Source: Terriglobia bacterium (GTDB lineage: Bacteria > Acidobacteriota > Terriglobia > Bryobacterales > Bryobacteraceae). Taken from it: a stretch of DNA of 64,000 nucleotides. Positions 8,930 to 18,562 of this stretch are shown here, piece by piece. The stretch lies in NCBI GenBank assembly GCA_020073345.1, contig JAIQFI010000001.1:124001-188000 (forward strand). Reading direction: 5' to 3'. A model generated the notes under the pieces. The model was not told where the DNA came from. It made no database searches and was given only the letters and a program-made list of their open reading frames with translations. The position numbers were made by a program, and so were the translations under genes. Within the stretch, counting starts at the first letter, position 1. The number at the start of each line of letters is the position of its first letter.

Positions 8930-10747
8930 ATGCGCAGCTTACTGATTCTGTTATTAGCGACACCGGTGTTTTGCCAGAACGATTGGCCGGTTTATGCCGG
9001 CGACGCAAGCGGGCAACGGTATTCTTCGCTCAGCCAGATCGATACAAAGAACGTCGCGAAGCTCAGACTAGCCTGGCAGTACGGCGTAAAACCCAACGAA
9101 GATACACCTGGACGCGTTGCCGTGGTTCCCGCGACCGAAGTCACGCCGATCATGGCCGGCGGACTGCTGTACTACCCGACCACCGACCGCAGCGTGGTCG
9201 CGCTGGAGCCCGAAACCGGCAAGGAAGTGTGGAAGTACGACCTGGGCGCGGCTGCCCCGCGGCGCGGGCTTACGTATTGGGCGGGCGATGCTCAGAATGT
9301 CGCGCGCATCATCGTCGGCGACGGCAACGGCCGCATGATCGCGCTCAATGCCCGCACCGGCCGTCCGATTCCCGGATTCGGCGTCGAAGGTACGGTCGAT
9401 CTTCGCAAAGGTGTGGGCGAAAAATTTCCGCGCATCGTGTACCGGATGAGCTCGCCCGGCAACATCTACCGCAATCTGATCATCACCGGGGCGCAGGGGC
9501 AGGAGAACGATCTTAAGGGTCCACTGCAGGATGTTCGGGCCTGGGATGTCCGCACCGGCAAGCTGGTCTGGACCTTCCATCTCAACCCGCATCCGGGCGA
9601 GTTCGGCAACGATACTTGGCCCGCAGGATCTTGGGAGGATGCTTCCTCGCCCGCGGCGTGGGGCGCCGTATCGGTCGACGCGCAGCGCGGGCTGGTGTTT
9701 CTGCCGATCGGACAGCCGGCGCCACAATACTATGGCGGGATTCGACCGGGGACGAATCTGTTCTCGTCGTCGGTGCTAGCGCTGGATGCGGCTACGGGGC
9801 AGCGGAAGTGGCACTTCCAGATGACGCATCACGATATTTGGGACTATGACTCGGCCACTACTCCGGCACTGCTAGATGTCAAGCAGAACGGGCGAACAAT
9901 CCCTGCCGTGGTCGCGGTCTCGAAAATATCCCTGATGTTTTTCCTGAATCGCGAAACCGGCAAGCCCATCTATCCGGTGGAAGAACGGCCTGTTCCCAAG
10001 AGCGACGTCGCGGGCGAAGCCATCTGGCCGACCCAGCCATTTCCCGTGAAGCCGCCGCCACTGGCGCGGCAGAGCATTTCACCCGAAGAAATCTTCACCG
10101 GCGAGCCGGAGCACGAGAAGTTCTGCCGCGACCTGGTACAGCAGATCGGCGGCATTCATAACTCGGGCGCATACACGCCGTACAGCGACAAGGAATACCG
10201 GATCATCTTTCCCGGGCAGGTGGGCGGAATCAACTACGGCGGCGTCGCGGTGGATTCGAAGCTCGGGTACGTATTCGTGAACACCATCGACGAAGCCGGC
10301 ATGGGCATCCTGCGTAAGCAGGACGATACCTTCACGCGCTTCAGCCCGCTGGGAGCGGGCACGCACTACGCGCGCTTCTGGGATCCGGCGAAACAGCTCC
10401 CATGCCAAGCGGCCCCGTGGGCGCATCTGACGGCGGTCAACGCCAACACAGGCGATATAGCCTGGAGGGTTCCGCTGGGGACCATCGACGAACTGGAAGC
10501 CAAGGGCATGCACAACACGGGCGCGGTGGGACCGGGCGGACCCATGGCAACCGCGGGAGGGCTGGTCTTCATCGGCGCGACCATCGACAGGCGCTTCCGC
10601 GCGTTCGACTCGAAGAGCGGCAAAGTGGTGTGGGAAACCAAGCTGGACGCGGGCGGTCACGCGAATCCGATGACCTACATGGGCAAGGACGGCAAGCAGT
10701 ATGTGGTTATCGTGAGTTCGGGTGTCAACGCGTTCCGGCTGGAGTAG
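8930..10747 (+). CDS. PQQ-dependent dehydrogenase (quinoprotein glucose dehydrogenase-like)
   Basis: A 605-residue periplasmic quinoprotein with a signal peptide (about 1-16, ending FCQ) and an eight-bladed propeller built from W-motif repeats. NDWPVYAGDASGQRYSSLSQI at the start and DIAWRVPLGTIDELEAKG near the end resemble membrane-type glucose/quinate dehydrogenase propellers. It would oxidise an alcohol or sugar with PQQ and pass electrons to the respiratory chain. It has neither the N-terminal membrane domain of Gcd nor a CxxCH haem motif, so a separate electron acceptor is needed. No PQQ synthesis genes are in view. The start was chosen at the ATG directly before the signal peptide; the frame is open upstream. 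Confidence 0.85.
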   Translation: MRSLLILLLATPVFCQNDWPVYAGDASGQRYSSLSQIDTKNVAKLRLAWQYGVKPNEDTPGRVAVVPATEVTPIMAGGLLYYPTTDRSVVALEPETGKEVWKYDLGAAAPRRGLTYWAGDAQNVARIIVGDGNGRMIALNARTGRPIPGFGVEGTVDLRKGVGEKFPRIVYRMSSPGNIYRNLIITGAQGQENDLKGPLQDVRAWDVRTGKLVWTFHLNPHPGEFGNDTWPAGSWEDASSPAAWGAVSVDAQRGLVFLPIGQPAPQYYGGIRPGTNLFSSSVLALDAATGQRKWHFQMTHHDIWDYDSATTPALLDVKQNGRTIPAVVAVSKISLMFFLNRETGKPIYPVEERPVPKSDVAGEAIWPTQPFPVKPPPLARQSISPEEIFTGEPEHEKFCRDLVQQIGGIHNSGAYTPYSDKEYRIIFPGQVGGINYGGVAVDSKLGYVFVNTIDEAGMGILRKQDDTFTRFSPLGAGTHYARFWDPAKQLPCQAAPWAHLTAVNANTGDIAWRVPLGTIDELEAKGMHNTGAVGPGGPMATAGGLVFIGATIDRRFRAFDSKSGKVVWETKLDAGGHANPMTYMGKDGKQYVVIVSSGVNAFRLE

Positions 10748-11777
10748 CCGTCCAAGAAACCCAATTGCGGCGAACCAGTTGTCGCTTCAGTGCCTCGACC
10801 CGCTTGATATCCTCAGGAGCGAGGCTGGCGCGCTCCCGCTCACCAAGGCTTCTCGCGCGAGTTTCCCCCTGATTGGTCGACAGTTCAAGCCATGCGATGG
10901 CCTCAGCTATGTCCACGTGCTCTCGCCTGCGATCATTCAGCAATAGTTCTCCCAGCCTAAACTGGCACGGCGCTTGTCCCGCAGCAGCACACAATCGGTA
11001 GTAGTGGAGAGCACTGTCGTCATCTTGCTGGAAACCAAGCTCAGAGTTCCCTTTCTCATATACCGACCCTAGGAAATACTGCGCCTCGTTACTCCCCAAA
11101 TTGGCCGCGCTCCGAATCACCTCCTTGGTGCTTTCCAGATTAGCGCCGTGCGTTTGCTCCATGGATGCCGACGCTACGGTGAACATCGCAGGACCATACT
11201 TCGCTTCCGCCGCCCTCGCCATGAGATCGCGTGACTGGGTGGGATCCGGGGGAATCTCTTTCCCAGCCGAGAGAAGTTTTGCATAGACATACATGGCTTC
11301 AGGAAGTTTCTTGTGAGCGAGTCCCTGAATGTCTCTAAGGGCCCCTTCCTTTTGCTTGGGATCACCCTGAAGCTGCTGGAGGGCGTGAATCAATTGATTG
11401 CGGCTGTCCGAGGCTTTGCTCTCAATCCGAAAGTTGATCTCGATGTTCGCCGCCACCTTCACGGCCTTGCCGTCCTTAAGTCCCGGCTTAAATCGCCACT
11501 GGCTGATGGTCTCCAGCGCAAGTTCGTCCAATCCGAATCCGATAGGAGTCAGCACTCGGATATTCGTAGGCAGCCCTTGTTCGTCAACGACCAGAGTAAA
11601 CAAGATCGAGCCCTGAGTGCCCGCAGTGCGCGCTTCGGGCGAATACTTGGGCTCAGGTCGTCGAATAGGCGTGGGCGCTGAAACTCCCGATCCGATTCGA
11701 TAAACGTCCCCGGGAGACACCGATTGGCTGTAGCCGACAGATATTAGGATCGAAATCGCCAATATATGCCTGAGCAT
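10725..11777 (-). CDS. Secreted TonB C-terminal domain / Sel1-repeat protein
   Basis: A 350-residue protein with a signal peptide (about 1-18), a TonB C-terminal domain (about 35-120: PEPKYSPEARTAGTQGSILF, TISQWRFKPGLKDGK) and Sel1-like helical repeats (about 135-330: AMYVYAKLLSAG, AQYFLGSVYEKG, CQFRLGELLLND). It lacks the N-terminal anchor and proline-rich linker of real TonB, so it is probably a periplasmic protein-interaction factor rather than an energy transducer. GC is a little below that of its neighbours. The 3' end overlaps the convergent quinoprotein gene by 23 bases. The ATG at 11777 directly precedes the signal peptide and has TATAAT 7 bases upstream. Confidence 0.75.
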   Translation of the reverse strand: MLRHILAISILISVGYSQSVSPGDVYRIGSGVSAPTPIRRPEPKYSPEARTAGTQGSILFTLVVDEQGLPTNIRVLTPIGFGLDELALETISQWRFKPGLKDGKAVKVAANIEINFRIESKASDSRNQLIHALQQLQGDPKQKEGALRDIQGLAHKKLPEAMYVYAKLLSAGKEIPPDPTQSRDLMARAAEAKYGPAMFTVASASMEQTHGANLESTKEVIRSAANLGSNEAQYFLGSVYEKGNSELGFQQDDDSALHYYRLCAAAGQAPCQFRLGELLLNDRRREHVDIAEAIAWLELSTNQGETRARSLGERERASLAPEDIKRVEALKRQLVRRNWVSWTATPAGTR

Positions 11778-11784
11778 TAGCGAA

Positions 11785-11790
11785 ATTATA
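11785..11790 (-). promoter_or_regulatory. -10 element TATAAT before the TonB-C/Sel1 gene
   Basis: A perfect minus-strand TATAAT in the 26-base gap after the preceding gene ends 7 bases before the ATG at 11777, with no Shine-Dalgarno site between them. This suggests the gene has its own start site. Confidence 0.5.
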
Positions 11791-11803
11791 TCGCGGTCTG
11801 GTG

Positions 11804-12406
11804 TTATTTGGTTTTGAGCGTCACACCCCCGAAATATAGGAACACCACGCCGAGCATGCTCACTACGTGGTACACGCCGTTGCGATCCAGAGGGCTGAGG
11901 GCATCCCATCCCATTACCTGAATCGCCGAAGCGACGGAAAGGATCAGCAGACCCGCGGTCAAATGAATCGACCGAGCTTTGATGCTCATCCCCAACAAGA
12001 GCAGCATAACCGGCGCGTAGTTCAGAATCACGTCCAGAAAACTATCGACCAGCAGAACCGCCGCCGAATCGGCCGCGAACTGGATCACCGCCGCAATCAG
12101 CAGGATCCGCTGAAAGCGCGGCGCGAAGAACTGCTTCGCCGTCGTCAGCAGCAGGCAAAACGTCACGCCGCCCAGCGCGATCCAGTCGGCGCGTTGGATG
12201 AAGTACCGCGGCAATTGCGCGGATTCAAAGAAGCCGTGATCCACGGCCCCGATCAGCGCGGCCACTCCCAGCAGCAGCAGCACGCCAGTGAAATACCACG
12301 CCGCGGAAAAGCGAGCTTTGGGAATCCGGCTCATCCTGCCGGCCAGGAAGAACACGAGGCTCGCCAGCAGGATGTTGGTGATGGACGTTACGGCCAGTAC
12401 GCTCAC
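11804..12406 (-). CDS. Polytopic membrane protein of unknown function
   Basis: A 200-residue protein with about seven hydrophobic helices (for example LLASLVFFLAGRM, GVLLLLGVAALIGAVDHGFF, ILLIAAVIQFAADSAAVLLV, MLGVVFLYFGGVTLKT). The pattern, including a charged or aromatic DHGFF after the second helix, reminds me of the DUF6962 family, but I am not sure. There is no catalytic motif. The GTG start overlaps the stop of the DUF885 gene (GTGA), so the two are translated as a unit. Confidence 0.6.
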   Translation of the reverse strand: MSVLAVTSITNILLASLVFFLAGRMSRIPKARFSAAWYFTGVLLLLGVAALIGAVDHGFFESAQLPRYFIQRADWIALGGVTFCLLLTTAKQFFAPRFQRILLIAAVIQFAADSAAVLLVDSFLDVILNYAPVMLLLLGMSIKARSIHLTAGLLILSVASAIQVMGWDALSPLDRNGVYHVVSMLGVVFLYFGGVTLKTK

Positions 12407-14064
12407 AAGGTGGGCGAGTCGTCCCCAAGCAGCGCCTTCCGCACGATCTTGATCGGCGGGAAGCCCTGCTTCATGAAGTTGTTGTGAAACTCCTCCAGCG
12501 AAAACGCCGAGCCCTTCTTCGCCCGATAATCGTCGCGCAGCTTGAGGATCTGCAGCTTGCCCAGCGTGTAGTAGAGATACGTCGGGTCAGAGGTTCCGCG
12601 TTTGGTTTCGCGCACCGCAGTCTCGTGCGTCTGATAGCCCTCTTTTTCGAAGAACTCGATGCCCTGGTCGAACGTCCGCTTGCCGGTATGCATCTCGATG
12701 CCGACGATGTAGCGGGCATCCCGTAACAGCGCATCCTGTAACTGTCCCAGACGCATTTTGGGATCGCCGTTGGTGTAGCCCTCATCGAGCATCATCTGCT
12801 CGGCATAGTGGGCCCAACCTTCGGCGTTGGAACTGGCGCCCAGCAGCTTGCGGACCTTCGAATCGACGTGCTGCATCCACAGGAACTGCACGTAGTGGCC
12901 GGGATACGCCTCGTGAATCGCGGTGCTCAGGATCGTGCCGCGATTAAACGCGCCCATGAAATCCTCGACGCGCTCCTTCGGCCAATCTTTCTCTGGCAGT
13001 GTGACGTTGAAGAACGCCTCCTTGGCGACGGTTTCGAACGGCCCGGGCGTGTCCATGGACGCGAACGTCAGCGCTCGCATGAACGGCGGCGTCTCCTCCA
13101 GAATCGGCGGCACAGGTGAGGGAATGGTGACGATCTTGTGTTCCTCGATAAACTTCGTCAGCCCGCCCAGGGTGTCGCGAAAAGCGTCCAGCAGCTTATC
13201 ACCAGAAGGATGGTCCTTCTCCATGTCCGCCAGAATCTGCTGGGGCGTCTTTTTGGGATCGATGCGAGCCGCGGTTTCGGCAAATCGTTTTTGGTTGGCC
13301 CGGAGGTCATCGTAACCTATTGCCAAGAGGCGGTCCAAGGGAATGTCGACCATCTCCTCGTACTGCAGCTTTTTGGCGTAGGTTGACGGGCCCAAGCGGA
13401 AATCGCCCTGGGAGCGCGCCAGCAGATCCTTCTTCATCCATTGCTCGTATTCCTTGAGCGACGAGATGACCGCGTTATTGGCCGCGCGGAAATCGGCCAC
13501 TAGCTTCGCGTCGGTCACGGCCTTGAACGCCAGCGGAACGTCGTTCTCGAAGAATGAGATGTTGCCCGGCATCTGCTCGATCGCGACCTCGGTGTAGATC
13601 CGTGGCGGATTCTTGAGGTTCGCGCGAGCCTCGGCCAGGACCTTGGGCATCAGCCGTTCACGCGCAGTGAGGGACTTCAGGCGCGCTTCCGGCCGAGCGA
13701 AGGTGCGGCTCATGATCACAAAGGCGCTGTTGGTGATGCCGCTCGAATAGTTGTCGGGATTCCGCTCCCAGCCGCGCACCGTTTCAAGTTCCAGGAGGCT
13801 GGCGCGGACCGAATTCAGGACCAGATCGCGGTCGGGCGATTCGGGCAGGCTGGCAAATTCGCTTTCGAACTTCTTCAGAGCCGCCACGCGCTTCGCGACG
13901 CCCGCCTTGGAGTAATCCTCGAGTTTGTCATCGTACTTGTGGATGCCCGCCGACGTCGCGGTAGTGGGGCTGAACGGGAAGTAATATTCGTCGACAAAGC
14001 GGTCGTAGGCAGTTTGTGCCGAGGCCGCGGTCAGGAGAGTAGCCATGATAAGGAGAATCCGCAC
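12403..14064 (-). CDS. Secreted DUF885 family protein (putative metallopeptidase)
   Basis: A 553-residue protein with a signal peptide (about 1-16, ending ASA) and a DUF885 domain for the rest. It contains HEAYPGH (His384-His390), the family's HExxxGH metal motif, followed by [11 protein letters not shown], which supplies a third ligand (Glu). These features are intact, so a zinc-dependent carboxypeptidase-like activity is plausible, although few members have been tested. Length is normal for the family (550-600). It is divergent from tyrS with only 24 bases between starts, so the two promoters must overlap. Confidence 0.85.
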   Translation of the reverse strand: MRILLIMATLLTAASAQTAYDRFVDEYYFPFSPTTATSAGIHKYDDKLEDYSKAGVAKRVAALKKFESEFASLPESPDRDLVLNSVRASLLELETVRGWERNPDNYSSGITNSAFVIMSRTFARPEARLKSLTARERLMPKVLAEARANLKNPPRIYTEVAIEQMPGNISFFENDVPLAFKAVTDAKLVADFRAANNAVISSLKEYEQWMKKDLLARSQGDFRLGPSTYAKKLQYEEMVDIPLDRLLAIGYDDLRANQKRFAETAARIDPKKTPQQILADMEKDHPSGDKLLDAFRDTLGGLTKFIEEHKIVTIPSPVPPILEETPPFMRALTFASMDTPGPFETVAKEAFFNVTLPEKDWPKERVEDFMGAFNRGTILSTAIHEAYPGHYVQFLWMQHVDSKVRKLLGASSNAEGWAHYAEQMMLDEGYTNGDPKMRLGQLQDALLRDARYIVGIEMHTGKRTFDQGIEFFEKEGYQTHETAVRETKRGTSDPTYLYYTLGKLQILKLRDDYRAKKGSAFSLEEFHNNFMKQGFPPIKIVRKALLGDDSPTL

Positions 14065-14074
14065 TCTTCCAATC

Positions 14075-14080
14075 TACAAT
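14075..14080 (+). promoter_or_regulatory. -10-like hexamer TACAAT before tyrS
   Basis: TACAAT ends exactly 8 bases before the GTG chosen for tyrS. On the other strand the overlapping TAGATT (14071-14076) lies 6 bases before the DUF885 gene's GTG, so one A/T-rich patch may serve both genes. Confidence 0.45.
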
Positions 14081-14088
14081 GGTACGAA

Positions 14089-15306
14089 GTGCTTCCAGTA
14101 TCCGAACAACTCACGTATCTCAAAAAAGGCTTCGTAGAGATCATCCGCGAGGAGGATCTGGCCGAGCGGCTTAAGCTCGGCCGCCCGCTGCGCATCAAGG
14201 CCGGTTTCGATCCCACCGCGCCCGATCTTCACGTGGGCCATACGGTCCTGCTGCGCAAGATGAAACATTTTCAGGAGATGGGGCATACGGTCATCTTTCT
14301 GATCGGCGACATGACCGGGCTGATCGGCGACCCCACGGGCCGCAACGTCACGCGTCCGCCCATGACGCGCGAGCAGATCGACCAGAACGCCGAAACCTAC
14401 AAAGCGCAGGTGTTCAAGATTCTGGATCCGGCCAAAACCGAGCTGCGGTTCAACAGCGAGTGGCTGGAACCCATGAAGTGGGAAGACATGATCAGGCTGA
14501 GCGCCAAGTACACCGTGGCTCGGATTCTGGAACGCGACGATTTTGCGAAACGGCTCAAGGACGGCACGCCGATTTCGATGCACGAACTGCTGTATCCTCT
14601 GGCGCAGGGTTACGATTCAGTCGCGCTGAAGTGCGACGTCGAGCTGGGCGGAACGGATCAAAGGTTTAACTTGCTGGTCGGGCGCGAGCTGCAGCGCGAC
14701 TTCGGCCAGCCGCCGCAGATCGTCGGCACCATGCCGCTGCTGGTGGGTACCGACGGCGTCGACAAAATGTCGAAGTCGAAGGGCAACTACATCGGCATTA
14801 CCGAGCCACCCAAGGTGATGTTCCGAAAAGTAATGGGGATCAGCGACGAACTGATGTGGCGCTACTGGGAATTGCTGACCGACAAAACAGTCAATGAGAT
14901 CAACGACATGCGGCGTGAAGTTGCAAAAGGAAGTCGAGATCCGATGGCAGCTAAGATGGACCTCGCGTTTCACATCGTCAAGGACTTCCATTCTGGGGAA
15001 GCCGCCGTTGGCGCGTTTGGTGATTTTCAACGTGAAGTGCGGGAAGGGAGTGAGCCAAGTGATATCGCAACTGTGGACCTCCCGGAGACCGTGATTAACG
15101 CGGACCGGAAGATCAGATTGGACAAACTCCTTGTCGCGATCGGCATGGCGCCCTCTGTAAGTGAAGCTGGTCGACGAATCAAGGCAGGGGCGCTCGAGAT
15201 CGGTGGCTTCAAGCACCTAGAACTCCAGATCGGCCTCGATGCCCAAATCTTGACCTTGCATTTCGGCAAACAATGGAAGCGAGTGCGGATTCTGCAGACT
15301 GCTTAA
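14089..15306 (+). CDS. tyrS: Tyrosyl-tRNA synthetase
   Basis: A 405-residue class I synthetase that charges tRNA-Tyr. The HIGH-like motif is HVGH in [15 protein letters not shown], the second signature is DKMSKSKGN, and an S4 RNA-binding domain occupies about residues 340-400 ([20 protein letters not shown]). It belongs to the shorter, TyrZ-like branch by length and motif form. I chose GTG 14089 because translation from it gives the typical N terminus (EQLTYLKKG) and because a TACAAT hexamer precedes it by 8 bases; the frame continues open upstream as antisense shadow of the DUF885 gene. A repeat element follows immediately. Confidence 0.94.
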   Translation: MLPVSEQLTYLKKGFVEIIREEDLAERLKLGRPLRIKAGFDPTAPDLHVGHTVLLRKMKHFQEMGHTVIFLIGDMTGLIGDPTGRNVTRPPMTREQIDQNAETYKAQVFKILDPAKTELRFNSEWLEPMKWEDMIRLSAKYTVARILERDDFAKRLKDGTPISMHELLYPLAQGYDSVALKCDVELGGTDQRFNLLVGRELQRDFGQPPQIVGTMPLLVGTDGVDKMSKSKGNYIGITEPPKVMFRKVMGISDELMWRYWELLTDKTVNEINDMRREVAKGSRDPMAAKMDLAFHIVKDFHSGEAAVGAFGDFQREVREGSEPSDIATVDLPETVINADRKIRLDKLLVAIGMAPSVSEAGRRIKAGALEIGGFKHLELQIGLDAQILTLHFGKQWKRVRILQTA

Positions 15307-15308
15307 GA

Positions 15309-15398
15309 GTGGAGCGGGCTTCAGCCTGCAACGGGTGCTTCAGCACCCGCGCCGATTCGGAGGCTAAAGCCTCCGTTGCAAGCTGAAGCTTGCTCCAC
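15309..15398. repeat. Intergenic composite palindrome
   Basis: A 90-base element fills the gap between tyrS and the MBOAT gene. The outer 25-base arms (15309-15333 and 15374-15398) are inverted copies differing at 3 positions. Two further hairpins lie between them: GGGTGC/GCACCC at 15333-15348 and GGAGGCT/AGCCTCC at 15359-15374. The result could fold as a cloverleaf in RNA or a cruciform in DNA. It sits where both converging genes end, so it may also terminate transcription, though no T-run follows. Confidence 0.8.
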
Positions 15399-15399
15399 G

Positions 15400-16794
15400 T
15401 CAAAACTGGAAATAGACGAAGGGCACGGCCTTCTCAGTCACTCCGATCAGCTCGACCGACAAAAGCAGCATCGCCACCGCTGCGACGTAGGCCCACGCAG
15501 GGCCCTGCGCCAGGCGTTCAATCCATTCCGTCTTTTCTTCCAGCAGCGCGATCACCAGCGACACCGCCAGCATGCATCCCAGCCAGGCAGGGATCAGGAT
15601 CCCTTTCCCGTGCCAGGAAAACATCTGCTGGAGCACGTACACGCTATCGTGGAGCGTCGCGGCCCGGAAAAACACCCAGCCCACGCAGACTAATACGAAG
15701 GTCATCGCCGCGCGGAAGGGATAAACCAGCCAGTGCGGAGGTTCCTGAAAATTCTTGCGGCCGAAAACACGTTCCAGTCCGAGCAGTGCGCCGTGGTAGC
15801 CGCCCCAGATCACGAAATTCCAACTGGCTCCGTGCCACAGGCCGCCCAGAAGCATGGTGAGCATCAGATTGCGATACGTCATCAGCGAGCCATGCCGGTT
15901 GCCTCCCAGCGGAATATAGAGATAATCGCGGAGCCAGCGCGAAAGCGAAATATGCCAGCGATGCCAGAAATCGGTGATGCTGAACGCCAGATACGGTCTG
16001 CGAAAGTTAGTGGGGAAATGAAATCCCAGCAGCAGCGCCATGCCGATGGCCATGTCGGTGTAGCCGGAAAAATCGAAAAAGATCTGCATGGCGAAGGCGC
16101 CCACGCCGCTCCAGGCAGCCGGCGCGCCCGGGTGCGCCGCCAGGTTCATAAAGTATGAATCCGCGATCTGCGCGAACTGGTCGGCCAGCGCCATCTTCTT
16201 GGCCAACCCCAACAAGATCCAGAGAACGCCGCGCAGCTTCTCTTCACTGACGGGAGGAACCCAGTTGTAGTAATTTGCAAAGAACTCGCGCGCGCGAACA
16301 ATGGGACCGGCCACCAGTTGGGGAAAGAACGCGATGAATAGCGCATAATCGATGGGGTTACGAATAGCCTTCTGCTCGCCGCGATACACGTCGACCACGT
16401 AGGACATGCTCTGAAACGTATGGAAGCTGATCCCCAGCGGCAGCACGATCGAAAGCGCGAACGCATGCGGGTCCCTGCGCATCGCCTCGGCCAACATGCC
16501 GGCCAGAAAATTGTAGTACTTGAAGAATCCCAAAAACCCGAGATTGGCGGCCAGGCTCAGTACCAAGAACAGTTTCCGGCGCCGCGGAGATTCCACGCGC
16601 TCCATCCAGATCGCAGCCACGTAGTCGATCACCGTCAGCGAGAGCAATAGCGGAGCGAATCGCCAGTTCCAGCTCATGTAGAAGAAGTAGCTGGCGATGA
16701 GCAGAATCCACCTTCGCAAGGGCTTGGGCGAGACATAAAAGAGCCCCAGCGTCACCAGCAGGAACAGGAAGAACTGAGGTGTGTTGAACAGCAT
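15400..16794 (-). CDS. MBOAT family O-acyltransferase (AlgI-like)
   Basis: A 464-residue polytopic inner-membrane protein with about 11 hydrophobic segments. Hallmarks are DFWHRWHISLSRWLRDYLYI and GGLWHGASWNFVIWGGYHG, the latter with the conserved MBOAT histidine. AlgI-type proteins move acetyl groups across the membrane to a partner that O-acetylates an exopolysaccharide or cell-wall polymer. Seven bases upstream ends a gene for an SGNH-like, AlgJ/DltD-type protein, the expected partner. The acceptor is unknown; no alginate genes are here. Confidence 0.9.
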   Translation of the reverse strand: MLFNTPQFFLFLLVTLGLFYVSPKPLRRWILLIASYFFYMSWNWRFAPLLLSLTVIDYVAAIWMERVESPRRRKLFLVLSLAANLGFLGFFKYYNFLAGMLAEAMRRDPHAFALSIVLPLGISFHTFQSMSYVVDVYRGEQKAIRNPIDYALFIAFFPQLVAGPIVRAREFFANYYNWVPPVSEEKLRGVLWILLGLAKKMALADQFAQIADSYFMNLAAHPGAPAAWSGVGAFAMQIFFDFSGYTDMAIGMALLLGFHFPTNFRRPYLAFSITDFWHRWHISLSRWLRDYLYIPLGGNRHGSLMTYRNLMLTMLLGGLWHGASWNFVIWGGYHGALLGLERVFGRKNFQEPPHWLVYPFRAAMTFVLVCVGWVFFRAATLHDSVYVLQQMFSWHGKGILIPAWLGCMLAVSLVIALLEEKTEWIERLAQGPAWAYVAAVAMLLLSVELIGVTEKAVPFVYFQF

Positions 16795-16800
16795 CCGAGT

Positions 16801-17874
16801 TTAGCGGGGCGGACCCAGAATGCGGCTCACTTCCTGGGTGATCATCAGCGAGAAGCGATCCATGCCAGGTCCGTTCAGGTGTAACTCATCGCGAAACAGC
16901 TCGGGCTTTTCCAGGGGATCAAAGAAATGCTCTTCAATGAGGGTGACGTTGGGCTGCGCGGCCAGATCGCGCACCGAGCTGCGCGGATGGTAGGGGGGCT
17001 GGTCTGGGCGCACGAAACCGCCGCGCGGCAGCCGCAAGAAAATCAGTCGCGCCGGCGAACCGCGATAGCGTTCATAGATTTTGCCCAGCCAGTACTTCAT
17101 GTAGCGGTTCCGGGTCCCCGATTCAGGTGGAAGCGGATCGAACAAGCGACCTTTCACGTTCTGCACCAGCCCCGGAGCGGCATTCGGCGGAGCAGTAAGC
17201 GTCTTGGCCTCCCAATCTACATGGAAGCCTACAAGCGTGTCGGGCGGGCCGTTATATCCGTAGTTCCAGCTAAACGCATCGCGGCGATTCAACTTGACGT
17301 AGCGGACGCGGCTGACGGGATCAAGCATCAGATCCTCGAAATCGCGCTTGTAGACCAGCCCCTTGAAAAGGATCCCGCGCGCGGCTTTCCATTGCTGCTT
17401 GGGGTCATGGAAGGACCAGGTGTATTCCCATAAATCGCTCAAGCCCAAGAGCGGGATGACGTAGCTCAGATCTGCATCATTGTCAGCTTCGTCGACCCAT
17501 TTTTCGGCGTCATCATAGCTTTCCACCGCCAGCACAATGGCCCGATATTGGCGCGCGGTTGGATCGGTATCGCGCAGCATGTAATACCAGGAGCGCGGCG
17601 AGGACCCGGCGGTGGCAATGGTTCCGAAGGTGTAACCGGTCTCGGCCGTGTGCTCATTCGAGAGGCGCGGCAGCAGGAGCATACGTGAATCGCCGATTCC
17701 CAAAACCTGCGGGCCGTTCTTCGGACGGTTTTGCTCATTGCGAAGGATGGTCTCGACGTAGCCCGTAGAGGCATCCGGATTGAGGATCCAGGGATAAAGA
17801 CCGGTGTGAAAGATCACTCCTTCCATCGCGGCGAACGCGACAACGCTGGCGATCAGGACAGGAGCGGCGCGCAT
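16801..17874 (-). CDS. Membrane-anchored SGNH-hydrolase-like protein, probable partner of the MBOAT protein
   Basis: A 357-residue protein with an N-terminal signal-anchor (about 5-25) and a periplasmic domain. The catalytic outline of SGNH/GDSL enzymes is visible: GIGDSRMLL (Ser63) and, near the C terminus, DELHLNGPG (Asp329, His332). These form a plausible Ser-Asp-His triad as in AlgJ/AlgX and DltD-type O-acetylation partners. It overlaps no gene but is closely packed between the ABC ATPase gene (13-base gap) and the MBOAT gene (6-base gap). I do not recognise a named family. Confidence 0.7.
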   Translation of the reverse strand: MRAAPVLIASVVAFAAMEGVIFHTGLYPWILNPDASTGYVETILRNEQNRPKNGPQVLGIGDSRMLLLPRLSNEHTAETGYTFGTIATAGSSPRSWYYMLRDTDPTARQYRAIVLAVESYDDAEKWVDEADNDADLSYVIPLLGLSDLWEYTWSFHDPKQQWKAARGILFKGLVYKRDFEDLMLDPVSRVRYVKLNRRDAFSWNYGYNGPPDTLVGFHVDWEAKTLTAPPNAAPGLVQNVKGRLFDPLPPESGTRNRYMKYWLGKIYERYRGSPARLIFLRLPRGGFVRPDQPPYHPRSSVRDLAAQPNVTLIEEHFFDPLEKPELFRDELHLNGPGMDRFSLMITQEVSRILGPPR

Positions 17875-17887
17875 CGCGGTGGCCTCT

Positions 17888-18556
17888 TCAGACGACGCGG
17901 CCGTCGCGCATGGTCACCGTGCGATCGGCGTAAGCGGCGGCTTCCGGATCGTGGGTAATCATGAGAATGGTCTGGCCCAGGCTTTTGTTCAGGCCTTGCA
18001 GGACCGAGAGAACGGCGTTGGAGTTTTCCGTGTCCAGGTTTCCGGTGGGCTCGTCCGCCAAAAGCAGCGCCGGGTGATTCACCAGAGCCCGCGCGATCGC
18101 GATGCGCTGCTGTTCGCCGCCCGAAAGCGCGCGGGGTTTGTGATGCAGGCGGCTGGAGATGCCCAGCAGCTTGAGGATCTCTTCAAACTGGGGATCGCGC
18201 TCCTGGCCGTTCTTCCCAGCGATGTCGCGCGCGATTTCGATGTTGCCGGCACCGGTCAGCGTCGGCAGCAGGTTGTATTTCTGGAACACGAAACCGACGG
18301 TGGTTTTGCGCAGCCGGGTGCGATCCCCTTCGCTCATCTTGACCAGGTCGCGCCCGTCGATCAGTACCGTGCCGGACGTGGGCGGCGTCAAACCTCCCAG
18401 AATGTGGAACAGCGTGGATTTGCCGGATCCGCTGGGCCCGACGATGGCCACAAACTCGCCGCGCTCGATCTTGAGATTGACTCCGCGCAGAGCGTGTACT
18501 TCCACGTCGCCCACGCGATAGGTCTTGATCAGATCCTGAACTTCGATCTCAGTCAT
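17888..18556 (-). CDS. ABC transporter ATP-binding protein (MacB/LolD type)
   Basis: A 222-residue ATPase with all motifs: Walker A GPSGSGKST, Q-loop FVFQKYNLLP, signature LSGGEQQRIAIARAL, Walker B LLLADEPTGNLD and the switch histidine in MITHDPEAA. The form ADEPTGNLDTENS places it in the MacB/LolD/FtsE group, which drives mechanotransmission rather than ordinary import. It is 6 bases from the permease gene. The substrate is unknown; the position before an O-acylation pair hints at envelope work. Confidence 0.9.
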   Translation of the reverse strand: MTEIEVQDLIKTYRVGDVEVHALRGVNLKIERGEFVAIVGPSGSGKSTLFHILGGLTPPTSGTVLIDGRDLVKMSEGDRTRLRKTTVGFVFQKYNLLPTLTGAGNIEIARDIAGKNGQERDPQFEEILKLLGISSRLHHKPRALSGGEQQRIAIARALVNHPALLLADEPTGNLDTENSNAVLSVLQGLNKSLGQTILMITHDPEAAAYADRTVTMRDGRVV

Positions 18557-18562
18557 GGGGTT

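Noticed and set aside
8930-8980. A lipobox in the PQQ dehydrogenase leader (cysteine near the signal end)
   Set aside because: The residues before Cys are Pro-Val-Phe, not the small residues needed by lipoprotein signal peptidase; an ordinary signal peptide fits better.
14885-15306. Apparent lower GC in the last third of tyrS, as if it were a recombinant
   Set aside because: Line-by-line counts ranged from 53 to 60%, too variable to show a breakpoint, and the S4 domain there is normal.
12403-15306. A T-box or other riboswitch ahead of tyrS or thrS
   Set aside because: Only 24 bases separate the tyrS and DUF885 starts, and the thrS gap is 88 bases without a T-box-like motif; there is no room for a leader riboswitch.
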